Shown here piece after piece: positions 20,332 through 31,155 of a DNA stretch of 64,000 nucleotides. The stretch is taken from assembly GCF_028200735.1 (NCBI RefSeq), contig NZ_JAQKPV010000006.1, positions 62,001 through 126,000 of the forward strand. Direction: 5' to 3'. The DNA comes from Streptomyces sp. ACA25. Lineage in GTDB: Bacteria; Actinomycetota; Actinomycetes; Streptomycetales; Streptomycetaceae. The notes under the pieces are model-generated. The model had not been told where the DNA came from, ran no database searches, and saw only the letters and a program-made list of their open reading frames with translations. The translations under genes and the position numbers were made by a program. The first letter of the stretch is position 1; each line of letters opens with the position of its first letter.

Positions 20332-21086
20332 CACAGGATCCCGGTCTGGAGCTGGGGTTCCGCCGAGGGCTCCGGCGCGTCGGGAGGGTGGCAGGCGTGC
20401 GTCTCGGGCAGCTGGGAGGGATGCTCGACCTGGCGCTCTACGCGCCCGTCGGAGAGCACCACCGCCCGGTCGATCAGCGGCTCCAGCGGCCCGAGCTCGT
20501 GCAGGACCAGCAGTACCGAGGTGCCTTCCGCGGCCTGGACGCGCAGGGCGTCGGCGAGGATCCGCTGGCTGGCGAGGTCCACCCCGGCCAGCGGCTCGTC
20601 CATGATCACCAGGTCGGGCCCGGTGGTGAGGGCCCGGGCGATCAGCACCCGCTGGTGCTGGCCTCCGGAGAGTGTGTTCACCGAGTCCGAGGCCCGGTCG
20701 GCGAGGCCGACCAGCCGCAGGGCATCCTGCACCGCGGCCCGGTCGGCGCGGCTGAAGGGCCGGAATCCCCGGTGGGCCAGGCGGCCGGAGGAGACCACCT
20801 CTCGGACGGTCGCCGGGACCCCGCCGGCGGCGGTGGAACGCTGCGGTACGTAGCCGATGCGCCGCCAGTCGTGAAAGCGGCGCACCGGGGTGCCGAAGAG
20901 TTCCAGACCGCCGCCGGTGAGCGGCACCTGTCCGACCGCCGCCCGCACGGTCGTCGACTTCCCCGAGCCGTTGGGCCCGAGCAGAGCCACCACCTCACCC
21001 GGCTGCACAGTCAGATCGATCCCGCGCAGCACGGGGCGCCCGCCGAGTTCGGCGGTCACTTCGCTGAGCGATATGACGGGCTCCAT
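20331..21086 (-). CDS. znuC: Zinc ABC transporter ATP-binding protein ZnuC
   Basis: A 251-residue ABC ATPase: Walker A GPNGSGKST, Q-loop in GYVPQR, signature LSGGQHQRVLIARAL, Walker B LVIMDEPLAGVD and the switch His in LVLHELG. Start at ATG 21086 with GGAGG 6 nt upstream; another ATG eight codons earlier (MENHRRPP) is possible. It energises zinc import with ZnuB and ZnuA, and is between them in one operon. Confidence 0.95.
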   Translation of the reverse strand: MEPVISLSEVTAELGGRPVLRGIDLTVQPGEVVALLGPNGSGKSTTVRAAVGQVPLTGGGLELFGTPVRRFHDWRRIGYVPQRSTAAGGVPATVREVVSSGRLAHRGFRPFSRADRAAVQDALRLVGLADRASDSVNTLSGGQHQRVLIARALTTGPDLVIMDEPLAGVDLASQRILADALRVQAAEGTSVLLVLHELGPLEPLIDRAVVLSDGRVERQVEHPSQLPETHACHPPDAPEPSAEPQLQTGIL

Positions 21087-21123
21087 GGGAGGCCTCCGGT
21101 GGTTCTCCATCAGGGGAGGGCGG

Positions 21124-22329
21124 TCACGAGGCGGCGCCGAGCGCCTTCTGCAGAGCCTCGAGGTTGGCGCGCATGACCTCGAAGTAGTCCTCGCCCCGGG
21201 ACTCGTCCGTGAGCCCTTCCAGCGGGTCCAGGACATCGGTCTGCAGGTTGAGGTCCTCGGCCAGGGTCCGGGCCGTCGCGTCACTGGCCAGTGTCTCGAA
21301 GAATACCGTCGTCACGCCCTCGTCCTTCGCGACGGCGTGCAGCTCCCGCATACGGGCGGCGCTGGGCTCCGACTCCGGGTCGATGCCGGCGATGGCTTCC
21401 TCGCGGATGCCGTAGCGCCCGGCGAGGTGCCCGAAGGCCGCGTGAGTGGTGATGAAGGTGTCGGTTTCGGTGTTCGTCAGACCGGACGCGAACTCCTCGT
21501 GCAGGGTATGCAGCTCGGCGACCAGGTCCGCGGTGTTCTTCTCGTAGTCGGCGGCGTTGTCCGGGTCGGCCTCGGCCAGGACACCCCCGACTCCTTCGGC
21601 GACCTCGGCGTACTTCAGCGGGTCGAGCCAGACGTGCGGGTCCCCGGGGCCGTGGTCGTGGTCGTCCTCGTGGCCGTGCCCGTCCTCGTCCTCGTGCGCG
21701 TCGTCGTGGCCGTGGTCGTCGTCGTGCGCGTCGTCGTGGCCGTGGTCGTCGTCGTGCGCGTCGTCGTGGCCGTGGTCGTCGTCGTGCGCGTCGTCGTGAC
21801 CGTGCCCGTCGTCGTGCGCGTCGTCGTGACCGTGCCCGTCGTCCTCGTGCGCGTCGTCGTGACCGTGGTCGTCGTCGTCATGCGCGTCGTCGTGGCCGTG
21901 GCCGCCGTCGTGCGGGTCGACCGAGGTGTACGAGGTGGCCTCGGCGATGTGCTCGACGCCGGACTGCGCGATGGCCGCGTCGATGGCGGGCTGCAGACCC
22001 TCCAGGTAGACGACCGCGTCCGCCTCGGTGAGCTGGGCGGTCTGCCGCGGGCTCAGCTCCAGGTCGTGCGGGTCGATGCCGGGCCCGGTGAGGGTGGTCA
22101 CCGACACATGCTCACCACCGATCCGCTCGGCCAGAAACTCCATGGGATAGAAGGACGCCATCACATCGAGCCGGCCGCCCTCCGGGCTCTCCTCCGCGGT
22201 GGAGTCGGCGGTCCCGCAGGCTGACAGGGCGAGCAGGCTCAAAGTAGTGGCTCCCGCGGCGAGGCTGCCGGGGACTATTCGGGGCGAACGGGAGGAACGG
22301 GTGGCACGAGGAGCGGTCATGACAGCCAT
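21124..22329 (-). CDS. znuA: Zinc ABC transporter substrate-binding lipoprotein ZnuA
   Basis: A 401-residue high-affinity zinc receptor. A lipoprotein signal ends in LSAC (Cys38), anchoring it outside the membrane. Both lobes of the A-1 type receptor are present ([12 protein letters not shown] with ligand His in the [11 protein letters not shown] segment; later [13 protein letters not shown]). Between them, residues about 143-226 hold an exceptionally long His/Asp stretch with seven HGHDDAH units. The first ATG at 22329 is consistent with a leaderless transcript; ATG 22320 is the alternative. No ribosome site is visible for either. Regulated very likely by Zur. Confidence 0.95.
   Translation of the reverse strand: MAVMTAPRATRSSRSPRIVPGSLAAGATTLSLLALSACGTADSTAEESPEGGRLDVMASFYPMEFLAERIGGEHVSVTTLTGPGIDPHDLELSPRQTAQLTEADAVVYLEGLQPAIDAAIAQSGVEHIAEATSYTSVDPHDGGHGHDDAHDDDDHGHDDAHEDDGHGHDDAHDDGHGHDDAHDDDHGHDDAHDDDHGHDDAHDDDHGHDDAHEDEDGHGHEDDHDHGPGDPHVWLDPLKYAEVAEGVGGVLAEADPDNAADYEKNTADLVAELHTLHEEFASGLTNTETDTFITTHAAFGHLAGRYGIREEAIAGIDPESEPSAARMRELHAVAKDEGVTTVFFETLASDATARTLAEDLNLQTDVLDPLEGLTDESRGEDYFEVMRANLEALQKALGAAS
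21646..21910 (-). repeat. Tandem repeat encoding His/Asp units in znuA
   Basis: DNA repeats of about 30 bp (a 10-codon unit reading [10 protein letters not shown], with 9- to 12-residue variants) occur seven times plus a degenerate last unit. The central copies are identical at DNA level, so the number of units is likely to vary between strains. The encoded segment corresponds to the metal-chaperoning loop found, usually shorter, in ZnuA proteins. Confidence 0.9.
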
Positions 22330-22356
22330 TTTCAGATATTATGGAAACCGTTGTCA
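22320..22356 (-). promoter_or_regulatory. znuA promoter with two candidate Zur boxes
   Basis: Two 15-bp sites resemble the 7-1-7 Zur palindrome: TGACAGCCATTTTCA (22320-22334) and TGGAAACCGTTGTCA (22342-22356), written on the plus strand. Their centres are 22 bp apart, two helical turns. Between them, on the minus strand, lies the AT-rich hexamer TAATAT (22341-22336), a likely -10, ending 6 nt before the ATG at 22329; this implies a leaderless mRNA. The distal box covers the -35 zone. Occupancy by Zur would block the promoter from both sides. Confidence 0.6.
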
Positions 22357-22455
22357 ATTGCATGAGCGCCTCTGTGACGACCGACTCGTCCTCAGGCCGG
22401 CCCCGGGTGTCCGGTTGATCCGCCACCGATTTGCTGCGGCACCCCGCTCCGCCGG

Positions 22456-22461
22456 TAACCT
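22456..22461 (+). promoter_or_regulatory. Possible glyS -10 element
   Basis: TAACCT matches the TANNNT pattern and lies 34 nt before the glyS start, with TTGCTG 19 nt upstream as a poor -35. No T-box leader is visible in the 140 nt before glyS. Confidence 0.25.
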
Positions 22462-22495
22462 GGCCCGACTCCATCGCCGTCATGAAGAGAGCACC

Positions 22496-23878
22496 GTGGC
22501 AGCCGACAAGATCGACACCATCGTCAGCCTCAGCAAGCGCCGTGGCTTCGTCTACCCCTGCAGTGAGATTTACGGCGGCCAGCGGGCTGCCTGGGACTAC
22601 GGACCCCTCGGTGTTGAACTGAAGGAAAACATCAAGCGCCAGTGGTGGCGCGCCATGGTCACTTCGCGTGATGACGTGGTGGGCATCGACTCGTCGGTGA
22701 TCCTCGCCAGTGAGGTGTGGGAGGCATCGGGTCATGTCTCCACTTTCAGTGATCCGCTCACCGAGTGCACCTCGTGTCACAAGCGCTACCGGGCCGACCA
22801 CCTGGAGGAGGCCTACGAGGCCAAGCACGGGCGGCCCCCGGCCGCCGGTCTCGCCGACCTGAACTGCCCGCACTGCGGGAACAAGGGTGGCTTCACCGAG
22901 CCCAAGCAGTTCTCCGGGCTGCTCTCCACCCACCTCGGCCCCACCCAGGACTCCGGATCGGTGGCCTACCTCCGGCCGGAGACCGCCCAGGGCATCTTCA
23001 CCAACTTCGCCCAGGTCCAGCAGACCTCCCGCAAGAAGCCGCCGTTCGGCATCGCCCAGATGGGCAAGTCGTTCCGGAACGAGATCACTCCCGGCAACTT
23101 CATCTTCCGGACCCGTGAGTTCGAGCAGATGGAGATGGAGTTCTTCGTCAAGCCGGGCGAGGACGAGCAGTGGCAGGAATACTGGATGGAGCAGCGCTGG
23201 AACTGGTACCGCGGCCTCGGGCTGAGCGAGGCGAACATGCGCTGGTACGAGCACCCCAAGGACAAGCTCTCGCACTACTCCAAGCGCACCGCCGACATCG
23301 AGTACCGCTTCTCCTTCGGCGGCTCGGAGTTCGGTGAGCTGGAGGGGGTGGCCAACCGCACCGACTTCGACCTCACGGCCCACTCCAAGGCCTCCGGTCA
23401 GGAGCTGAACTACTTCGACCAGGAGGCCGGCGAGCGCTGGACGCCGTACGTCATCGAGCCGGCGGCGGGGGTGGGCCGGGCGATGCTCGCGTTCATGCTC
23501 GACGCCTATCTCGAGGACGAGGCGCCCAACGCCAAGGGCAAGCTGGAGAAGCGTGTCGTGATGCGCCTCGACCCGCGCCTGGCGCCGGTCAAGGTCGCGG
23601 TTCTGCCGCTGTCCCGCAACCCGCAGCTCTCCCCGAAGGCCAAGGGCCTGGCGAGCGCGCTGCGCCAGCACTGGAACATCGATTTCGACGACGCGGGTGC
23701 CATCGGCCGACGCTACCGCCGTCAGGACGAGATCGGCACGCCGTTCTGCGTCACCGTCGACTTCGACACTCTGGACGACAACGCGGTGACCGTGCGGGAG
23801 CGCGACACCATGAAGCAGGAGCGGGTCTCGCTCGATCAGATCGAGTCCTACCTCGGCAGTCGCCTGCTCGGTTGCTGA
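22496..23878 (+). CDS. glyS: Glycyl-tRNA synthetase (dimeric type)
   Basis: A 460-residue class II synthetase of the alpha2 type. Motifs in order: [11 protein letters not shown], a zinc-binding pair (CTSCHKRY and CPHCGNKG), [10 protein letters not shown], motif 2 [24 protein letters not shown] split across the active site, and the C-terminal anticodon-binding domain beginning about residue 370. The GTG at 22496 (VAADKID) is used because homologues begin here and AAGAGAG precedes it; the frame stays open further upstream. It charges tRNA-Gly. Divergent from znuA. Confidence 0.97.
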   Translation: MAADKIDTIVSLSKRRGFVYPCSEIYGGQRAAWDYGPLGVELKENIKRQWWRAMVTSRDDVVGIDSSVILASEVWEASGHVSTFSDPLTECTSCHKRYRADHLEEAYEAKHGRPPAAGLADLNCPHCGNKGGFTEPKQFSGLLSTHLGPTQDSGSVAYLRPETAQGIFTNFAQVQQTSRKKPPFGIAQMGKSFRNEITPGNFIFRTREFEQMEMEFFVKPGEDEQWQEYWMEQRWNWYRGLGLSEANMRWYEHPKDKLSHYSKRTADIEYRFSFGGSEFGELEGVANRTDFDLTAHSKASGQELNYFDQEAGERWTPYVIEPAAGVGRAMLAFMLDAYLEDEAPNAKGKLEKRVVMRLDPRLAPVKVAVLPLSRNPQLSPKAKGLASALRQHWNIDFDDAGAIGRRYRRQDEIGTPFCVTVDFDTLDDNAVTVRERDTMKQERVSLDQIESYLGSRLLGC

Positions 23879-23893
23879 TCCGTCACAGCTAGG

Positions 23894-23946
23894 GCACAAC
23901 GCCCGGTATCCGGCCTCAACTGGCCTTCGGATACCGGGCGTTGTGC
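23894..23946 (+). terminator. Terminator after glyS
   Basis: A perfect 19-bp inverted repeat (23894-23912 and 23928-23946) with a 15-nt loop that itself contains GGCC pairs begins 16 nt after the glyS stop. No T-run follows, as is common in Streptomyces. Confidence 0.85.
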
Positions 23947-24000
23947 TGTACTGAACCTCTTCGTCAGGACAGTTGCAGAACACGAAAAAAGGGGAGACGG

Positions 24001-24300
24001 ATGCTGACCACGAGCACCGTCAGTGGAGCGACCGGCTCCGGAGCCGTGCACGAGGTACGGATCGGCCGGGGCTTCGGAGATGTCCGCTGGATCGAGTGCG
24101 CCAGTTGCGGCCACCGGCAGTTCGCGCAGTTCGGCGCGCGGGGCAAGGCCGACCGGCATCTGGCCTCGCACGGCGTGAACGGCGCCGAGGCGGGGCCGGA
24201 TTCCGGCAGCCCGGAGTTCACCCCCCTGCCCTGGGTCCTGGGGTTCACGACGCTGCTCGTGCTGTTCGTCGTCATGGTGGCGCAGAGCCCGGGACAGTGA
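24001..24300 (+). CDS. Small membrane protein with CxxC and C-terminal anchor
   Basis: A 99-residue protein starting at an ATG preceded by AAAGGGGAGACGG. The middle has CASCGHRQFAQFG, a CxxC/His zinc-ribbon-like element, and the C-terminus has one membrane segment (about residues 76-94, PWVLGFTTLLVLFVVMVA). The topology suggests a cytoplasmic metal-binding head and a C-terminal anchor. It lies between the glyS terminator and dusB. I do not recognise a characterised family. Confidence 0.75.
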   Translation: MLTTSTVSGATGSGAVHEVRIGRGFGDVRWIECASCGHRQFAQFGARGKADRHLASHGVNGAEAGPDSGSPEFTPLPWVLGFTTLLVLFVVMVAQSPGQ

Positions 24301-24365
24301 GCCCGGTGGATGCGGGACAATAGGGGGTCGACCCCGCCCGCTCCCACCCTCGAGGACACCCGGCC

Positions 24366-25520
24366 ATGACCCCGCCCTCCGGCCTCCCCGGCCCGTTGCA
24401 GATCGGACCGCACACGGTCTCACCTCCCGTGGTGCTGGCGCCGATGGCGGGGATCACCAATGCCCCGTTCCGGACCCTGTGCCGGGAGCACAGCGGCGGC
24501 CGGGGGCTTTTCGTCAGCGAGATGATCACCACCCGGGCGCTGGTCGAGCGCAACGCCAAGACCATGCAGCTGGTCCGCTTCGACGCGGCGGAGAAGCCGC
24601 GCTCCCTCCAGCTGTACGGAGTCGATCCGGAGACGGTGGGCCGGGCCGCCCGCATGATCAGTGACGAGGACCTGGCCGATCACATCGACCTGAACTTCGG
24701 CTGCCCGGTCCCGAAGGTGACCCGCCGGGGCGGCGGCTCGGCGCTGCCGTACAAGCGTCCGCTGCTGCGGGCGATTCTGCGGGAGGCCGTCGCGGGCGCC
24801 CGGGGACTGCCGGTGACCATGAAGATGCGCAAGGGCATCGACGACGACCACCTCACCTACCTGGACGCCGGCCGGATCGCGGTCGAGGAGGGCGTCAGCG
24901 CGATCGCCCTGCACGGGCGCACCGCGGCGCAGCACTACGGCGGGACGGCCGACTGGGAGGCCATCGCCCGGCTGAAGGAGGCGGTCCCGGAGGTCCCGGT
25001 GCTGGGCAACGGCGACATCTGGACGGCCGATGACGCCGTGCGGATGGTCCGGGAGACCGGCTGCGACGGGGTCGTGGTGGGCCGTGGCTGCCTGGGCCGG
25101 CCGTGGCTGTTCACGGACCTGGTCGCGGCCTTCGACGGCCGGGGGCCGGAGAGTTACGCCCGTCCCGCGCTGCGGGAGGTCGCCGGCACCATGGTGCGGC
25201 ACGCCCGGCTGCTGGGGGAGTGGACGGGGGACGAGGCGCGCGGCGTGATCGACTTCCGCAAGCACGTGGCCTGGTACACCAAGGGGTTCGCGGTCGGCTC
25301 CGCACTGCGCCGGAAGCTGGCCGTCAGCTCCTCGATCGAGGAGCTGACGGGACTGCTGGACGGGCTGGACCTCGACCAGCCGTGGCCGGCCGGGGCCGAC
25401 GGGCCGCGCGGGCGGACGTCGGGGCGTAACCGGGTGGTCCTGCCGGACGGCTGGCTGGACGACCCCTACGACGGCGCGGCTGTCTGCGCCGAGGCGGAGC
25501 TGGACACCTCCGGCGGCTGA
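24366..25520 (+). CDS. dusB: tRNA-dihydrouridine synthase
   Basis: A 384-residue FMN-dependent enzyme that reduces uridines in tRNA. Motifs: LAPMAGITNAPFR at the FMN site, DLNFGCPVPKVT with the catalytic Cys, KMRKGIDDDH and GNGDIW. ATG at 24366 follows GAGGACAC. The C-terminal helical domain is complete and ends in a Ser/Gly tail. The last 55 nt overlap the 3' end of the convergent glycoside hydrolase gene. Confidence 0.95.
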   Translation: MTPPSGLPGPLQIGPHTVSPPVVLAPMAGITNAPFRTLCREHSGGRGLFVSEMITTRALVERNAKTMQLVRFDAAEKPRSLQLYGVDPETVGRAARMISDEDLADHIDLNFGCPVPKVTRRGGGSALPYKRPLLRAILREAVAGARGLPVTMKMRKGIDDDHLTYLDAGRIAVEEGVSAIALHGRTAAQHYGGTADWEAIARLKEAVPEVPVLGNGDIWTADDAVRMVRETGCDGVVVGRGCLGRPWLFTDLVAAFDGRGPESYARPALREVAGTMVRHARLLGEWTGDEARGVIDFRKHVAWYTKGFAVGSALRRKLAVSSSIEELTGLLDGLDLDQPWPAGADGPRGRTSGRNRVVLPDGWLDDPYDGAAVCAEAELDTSGG

Positions 25521-26953
25521 GCCTCCCGCGGCCGGGTCCGGGAGGTCTGCCGCTGCCGGGGCAGGCGGGCTCCCGCCGGGCCCGGCGTGCGTGCGCCGGA
25601 CGCCTGGTCCTGGAGGTCGACGGCGAGGGCGGCGGTCCAGCTGAAGTCCCGGATTCCGTGGGCCCGGCCGGTGTACGGGTCGACGTATTCGGCGAAGCCG
25701 GAGTCCGCGGCGGTGGCCCGCACCGCGGTGCTCAGCGCCTCGGCGTGCGCCTCCTCGCCGTGCTGCCGCAGACCGCGCACGAGCAGCCAGTTGACGTTGA
25801 TCCACGCGGGGCCGCGCCAGTAGCGGGCGGGGTCGAAGGCGCTGCCGAGCAGGTCGTAGCTGGGCACCAGCCGTGTGGTGTCGTGCAGCCCGAAATGCGG
25901 CCCGGTCATGGTGCGCACCAGGGTGGCGGCGGTCTCCGCGGGGAGCCCGGGCAGGAGCAGCGGAAGCAGTCCTGCCGCGCTCCGTTCCGGCACCAGGGTG
26001 TCGCGGCGCACGTCCCGGCACCGGAAGAGCCCGGCCTCGGCGTCCCACAGCCGTCGGACCAGCGCGGTGGTGAGGCGCTCGGCGCGGGTCGTGTGCACGG
26101 ACGGGTCGTGGCCGGTTGCCCCGGCGATGTCGGCGAGGGCGTATTCGGAGGCGATCAGCAGGGCGTTGACGCCCGGGTCCTCCACGGCGAAGTGGTGCGG
26201 TGCCTCCTCGTCCCGGTAGCCGTGGTCGCGGTAGTCGGCGGCGAGCCGGACGTAGCGTCCGTAGTCCAGGTCGGTGGGCCGGTCGGCGGGCGAGCCGTGG
26301 TGGAGGTCCGCGCGGCGGAACGAGCCGGGGGCGCTGGGTTCGATGCGGGACAGCGGTTCGTCCCAGCACGGGCTGTTGTCCATGCCCGACTCCCAGGGGT
26401 GCACCACGGACACCAGCCCGCCGCCGCCGAGGTCCCGGTGTGCGGTGAGATAGCGCTGCCAGGCGTTGAGCCGCGGGTACAGCCGGGTCAGGAAGCCGCG
26501 CCGCCGGCTCGCCGCGGGGTCGGCGCAGTGCACCAGCCAGGCGGCGAGGGCATGCACCGGCGGCTGGACGAGGCCGGAGGTTTCCACGCCGGCCGGGGCA
26601 CCCACGCCGGCTCCGGCGCTGCTGGAGTCCCAGAAGTCGGGGCCCGGGAAGTAGGCACCGCGCGGTACGGCGGCGTTGAACACGATGTGCGGGACGCGCC
26701 CGTCCCCCCACTGGGCCTCGAAGAGGGTCTCCAGCTCCCGCTGGGCCCGCACCGCCGAGAGGTGACGCAGCCCGATGGCGATGAACGCCGAGTCCCAGCT
26801 CCACTGGTGCGGGTAGAGCTGCCGGGAGGGGACGCTGGAGGTGCCGGTCCAGTTGCGTCGCAGGACCCGCCGGGCACGGCGCCGCAGTGCGGTGGTGCGG
26901 GGTGGGCGAGTCGCCCGGGAGGGGGTGGTCACGTCAGGGGCAGACGCGCTCAT
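25466..26953 (-). CDS. Glycoside hydrolase of the (alpha/alpha)6 type (MGH1/GH63-like)
   Basis: A 495-residue enzyme of the family that trims alpha-glucosides such as mannosylglycerate or glucosylglycerate. Visible signatures: QLYPHQWSWDSAFIAIG near residue 50, HPWESGMDNSPCWDEPL in the middle, and GPAWINVNWLLVRGL near the end, all with acidic residues typical of inverting glucosidases. ATG at 26953 (MSASAPD) has a weak GACGAAGG site. The C-terminal about 40 residues are Arg/Pro rich and overlap dusB. Cytoplasmic: no signal peptide. Divergent from ppdK. Confidence 0.85.
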   Translation of the reverse strand: MSASAPDVTTPSRATRPPRTTALRRRARRVLRRNWTGTSSVPSRQLYPHQWSWDSAFIAIGLRHLSAVRAQRELETLFEAQWGDGRVPHIVFNAAVPRGAYFPGPDFWDSSSAGAGVGAPAGVETSGLVQPPVHALAAWLVHCADPAASRRRGFLTRLYPRLNAWQRYLTAHRDLGGGGLVSVVHPWESGMDNSPCWDEPLSRIEPSAPGSFRRADLHHGSPADRPTDLDYGRYVRLAADYRDHGYRDEEAPHHFAVEDPGVNALLIASEYALADIAGATGHDPSVHTTRAERLTTALVRRLWDAEAGLFRCRDVRRDTLVPERSAAGLLPLLLPGLPAETAATLVRTMTGPHFGLHDTTRLVPSYDLLGSAFDPARYWRGPAWINVNWLLVRGLRQHGEEAHAEALSTAVRATAADSGFAEYVDPYTGRAHGIRDFSWTAALAVDLQDQASGARTPGPAGARLPRQRQTSRTRPREAQPPEVSSSASAQTAAPS

Positions 26954-27340
26954 GCCTTCGTCCGTCGTCGTGCTGTTGTGGGGAGAAGGGGCCGGGCGGC
27001 TGCCAAGGGAGAACTCCGGAATGGAGGAGACGTATTCCTGGGAGGGCGGTTTTTCCGACAAGGACAAAGGGTACCCCCGTCGTTTATACAGCCATATCAC
27101 GCACCCAACCGCCGGACAAGAGGCTTCGGGGTGGGTCGGCGCTCAGGTGAACACCAGCCGGCTGTCATGGGCGGGTGAAGGGTCCCGTAGATGAGGATGT
27201 GCCCGCTTATGCCCGCGTGACCCGTGCCACGTATGATGGCCGTAATGCTCAGATGAGCGGATTGCGGGGTAGTCTCCCGGCGTCAGGGCAGCCCTTTCCC
27301 GGATTCCGTCCGGGAGCACCCCATCGAGGAGTCGAGACTC
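26954..27340. promoter_or_regulatory. Divergent promoter region, GH63-like gene and ppdK
   Basis: 387 nt without a convincing gene. On the minus strand TATAAA (27088-27083) stands out in this GC-rich context as a possible -10 for the hydrolase. On the plus strand TATGAT (27232-27237) is a possible -10 for ppdK; neither has a good -35. A GAGGAG ribosome site for ppdK is at 27325-27330. Confidence 0.35.
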
Positions 27341-30094
<2,754 letters not shown>

Positions 30095-30098
30095 GACC

Positions 30099-30144
30099 TC
30101 CGGAGCTCTGCCGCGCCCGACCCTCACCGCGGCAGAGCTCCGGA
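30099..30144 (+). terminator. First terminator after ppdK
   Basis: A perfect 17-bp inverted repeat (30099-30115 and 30128-30144), 12-nt loop, starting 4 nt after the ppdK stop. Confidence 0.8.
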
Positions 30145-30159
30145 ACCCCCGCGGGGGAA

Positions 30160-30195
30160 CAGGGGCGGCGCCCGGTGCGGAAGGCGCCGCCCCTG
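30160..30195 (+). terminator. Second terminator after ppdK
   Basis: A 13-bp inverted repeat (30160-30172 and 30183-30195) with a 10-nt loop lies 15 nt beyond the first stem, giving a tandem terminator between ppdK and the universal stress protein gene. Confidence 0.7.
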
Positions 30196-30269
30196 CCGGG
30201 GTACCGCTGCTGCGCGGCACGGTGACGGCTAGTCTGACGTGATCAGCCGACGAGGGGGAGTGATCTTCG

Positions 30270-31115
30270 ATGGACGCGCCGCCACCCCGGCGAGTGCTGG
30301 TGGCCACCGACCTGTCCCCGCGGGCGGGCCGGGCCGTTCAGCGGGCCGCGCAGCTCGCCGCCCGGCACGGCTCGCGGCTCACCGCCCTGCACGCGGTGCC
30401 GCAGGGCATCGAGGCGGACCTGGTGGGGTTCGCCCGCTCCGAGCTGCGCGCGCACGTCGAACGGCACGCCCCGCACGTGACCGTCGAGACCGTGGTGCGG
30501 TCCGGACGGCCCGCGTCGGTGATCACGGTCGAGGCGCGGGAATGCGCCGCCGACCTGCTCGTGGTGGGGGCGCACGGCGCACACTGGCTGGCCGACATGC
30601 TCACGGGTAGAACGGCGGAGGCTCTGGTCCGGCGGAGCCACGTCCCGGTGCTCGTCGTCCAGCACCCGCCCGACCGGGATTACCGCACGGTCCTGCTTCC
30701 TGTCGAGCCCTCGGACATCTCGTTCACCGCCGCCCAGGAGGGGATCGCACTGACTCCCGGGGCGGAGCACCTGGTGGTGCACGTGAGCACTGTCCCCGGC
30801 GAGCACCTCATGCAGATGCGCGGCGTGGACGACGCCTCGCTGGCCGAGCTGCGGCGGGTGAGCACCGAGCGGGTACGGCCGGGCATCGAGGAGGCGGCAG
30901 CCGGGCTGACGCCGCCGCCGGCCCGGGTCCTGGTCGTTCCCGGACGCCCGGAGAGCCGGATCGTGGAGCTGGCCTCCGAGTACGAGGCGGACCTGACCGT
31001 GGTCGGGACCGGCACGCACTCCAGGTTCGGCTACGCGCTGGTCGGCAGCGTCGCCCAGTACGTCCTGCGCCGTGCGCCCTCCGACGTGCTCGTCGTCCGC
31101 GGCACCGGAGAGTGA
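30270..31115 (+). CDS. Universal stress protein, tandem USP domains
   Basis: A 281-residue protein with two USP domains (about 1-135 and 140-281). The second has the ATP-binding pattern G-x2-G-x9-G-S in GTGTHSRFGYALVGSV; the first has GAHGAHWLADMLTGRT, close to it. ATG at 30270 follows GGGGGAG. USPs act in the cytoplasm in dormancy, hypoxia or energy stress. It stands 40 nt before an antiporter gene on the same strand and may be co-expressed with it; signal binding could influence that transporter. Confidence 0.92.
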   Translation: MDAPPPRRVLVATDLSPRAGRAVQRAAQLAARHGSRLTALHAVPQGIEADLVGFARSELRAHVERHAPHVTVETVVRSGRPASVITVEARECAADLLVVGAHGAHWLADMLTGRTAEALVRRSHVPVLVVQHPPDRDYRTVLLPVEPSDISFTAAQEGIALTPGAEHLVVHVSTVPGEHLMQMRGVDDASLAELRRVSTERVRPGIEEAAAGLTPPPARVLVVPGRPESRIVELASEYEADLTVVGTGTHSRFGYALVGSVAQYVLRRAPSDVLVVRGTGE

Positions 31116-31155
31116 CCGCGCTTCCCGTATCAGCTCTTCACCGCGATGGGTCTCC

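Noticed and set aside
21646..21910. Regular short repeats considered as a CRISPR-like array
   Set aside because: No spacers; the repeats are in frame in znuA and encode its His-rich loop.
22357..22495. T-box or other riboswitch before glyS
   Set aside because: No T-box core, no specifier-loop helix, and no terminator hairpin before the GTG.
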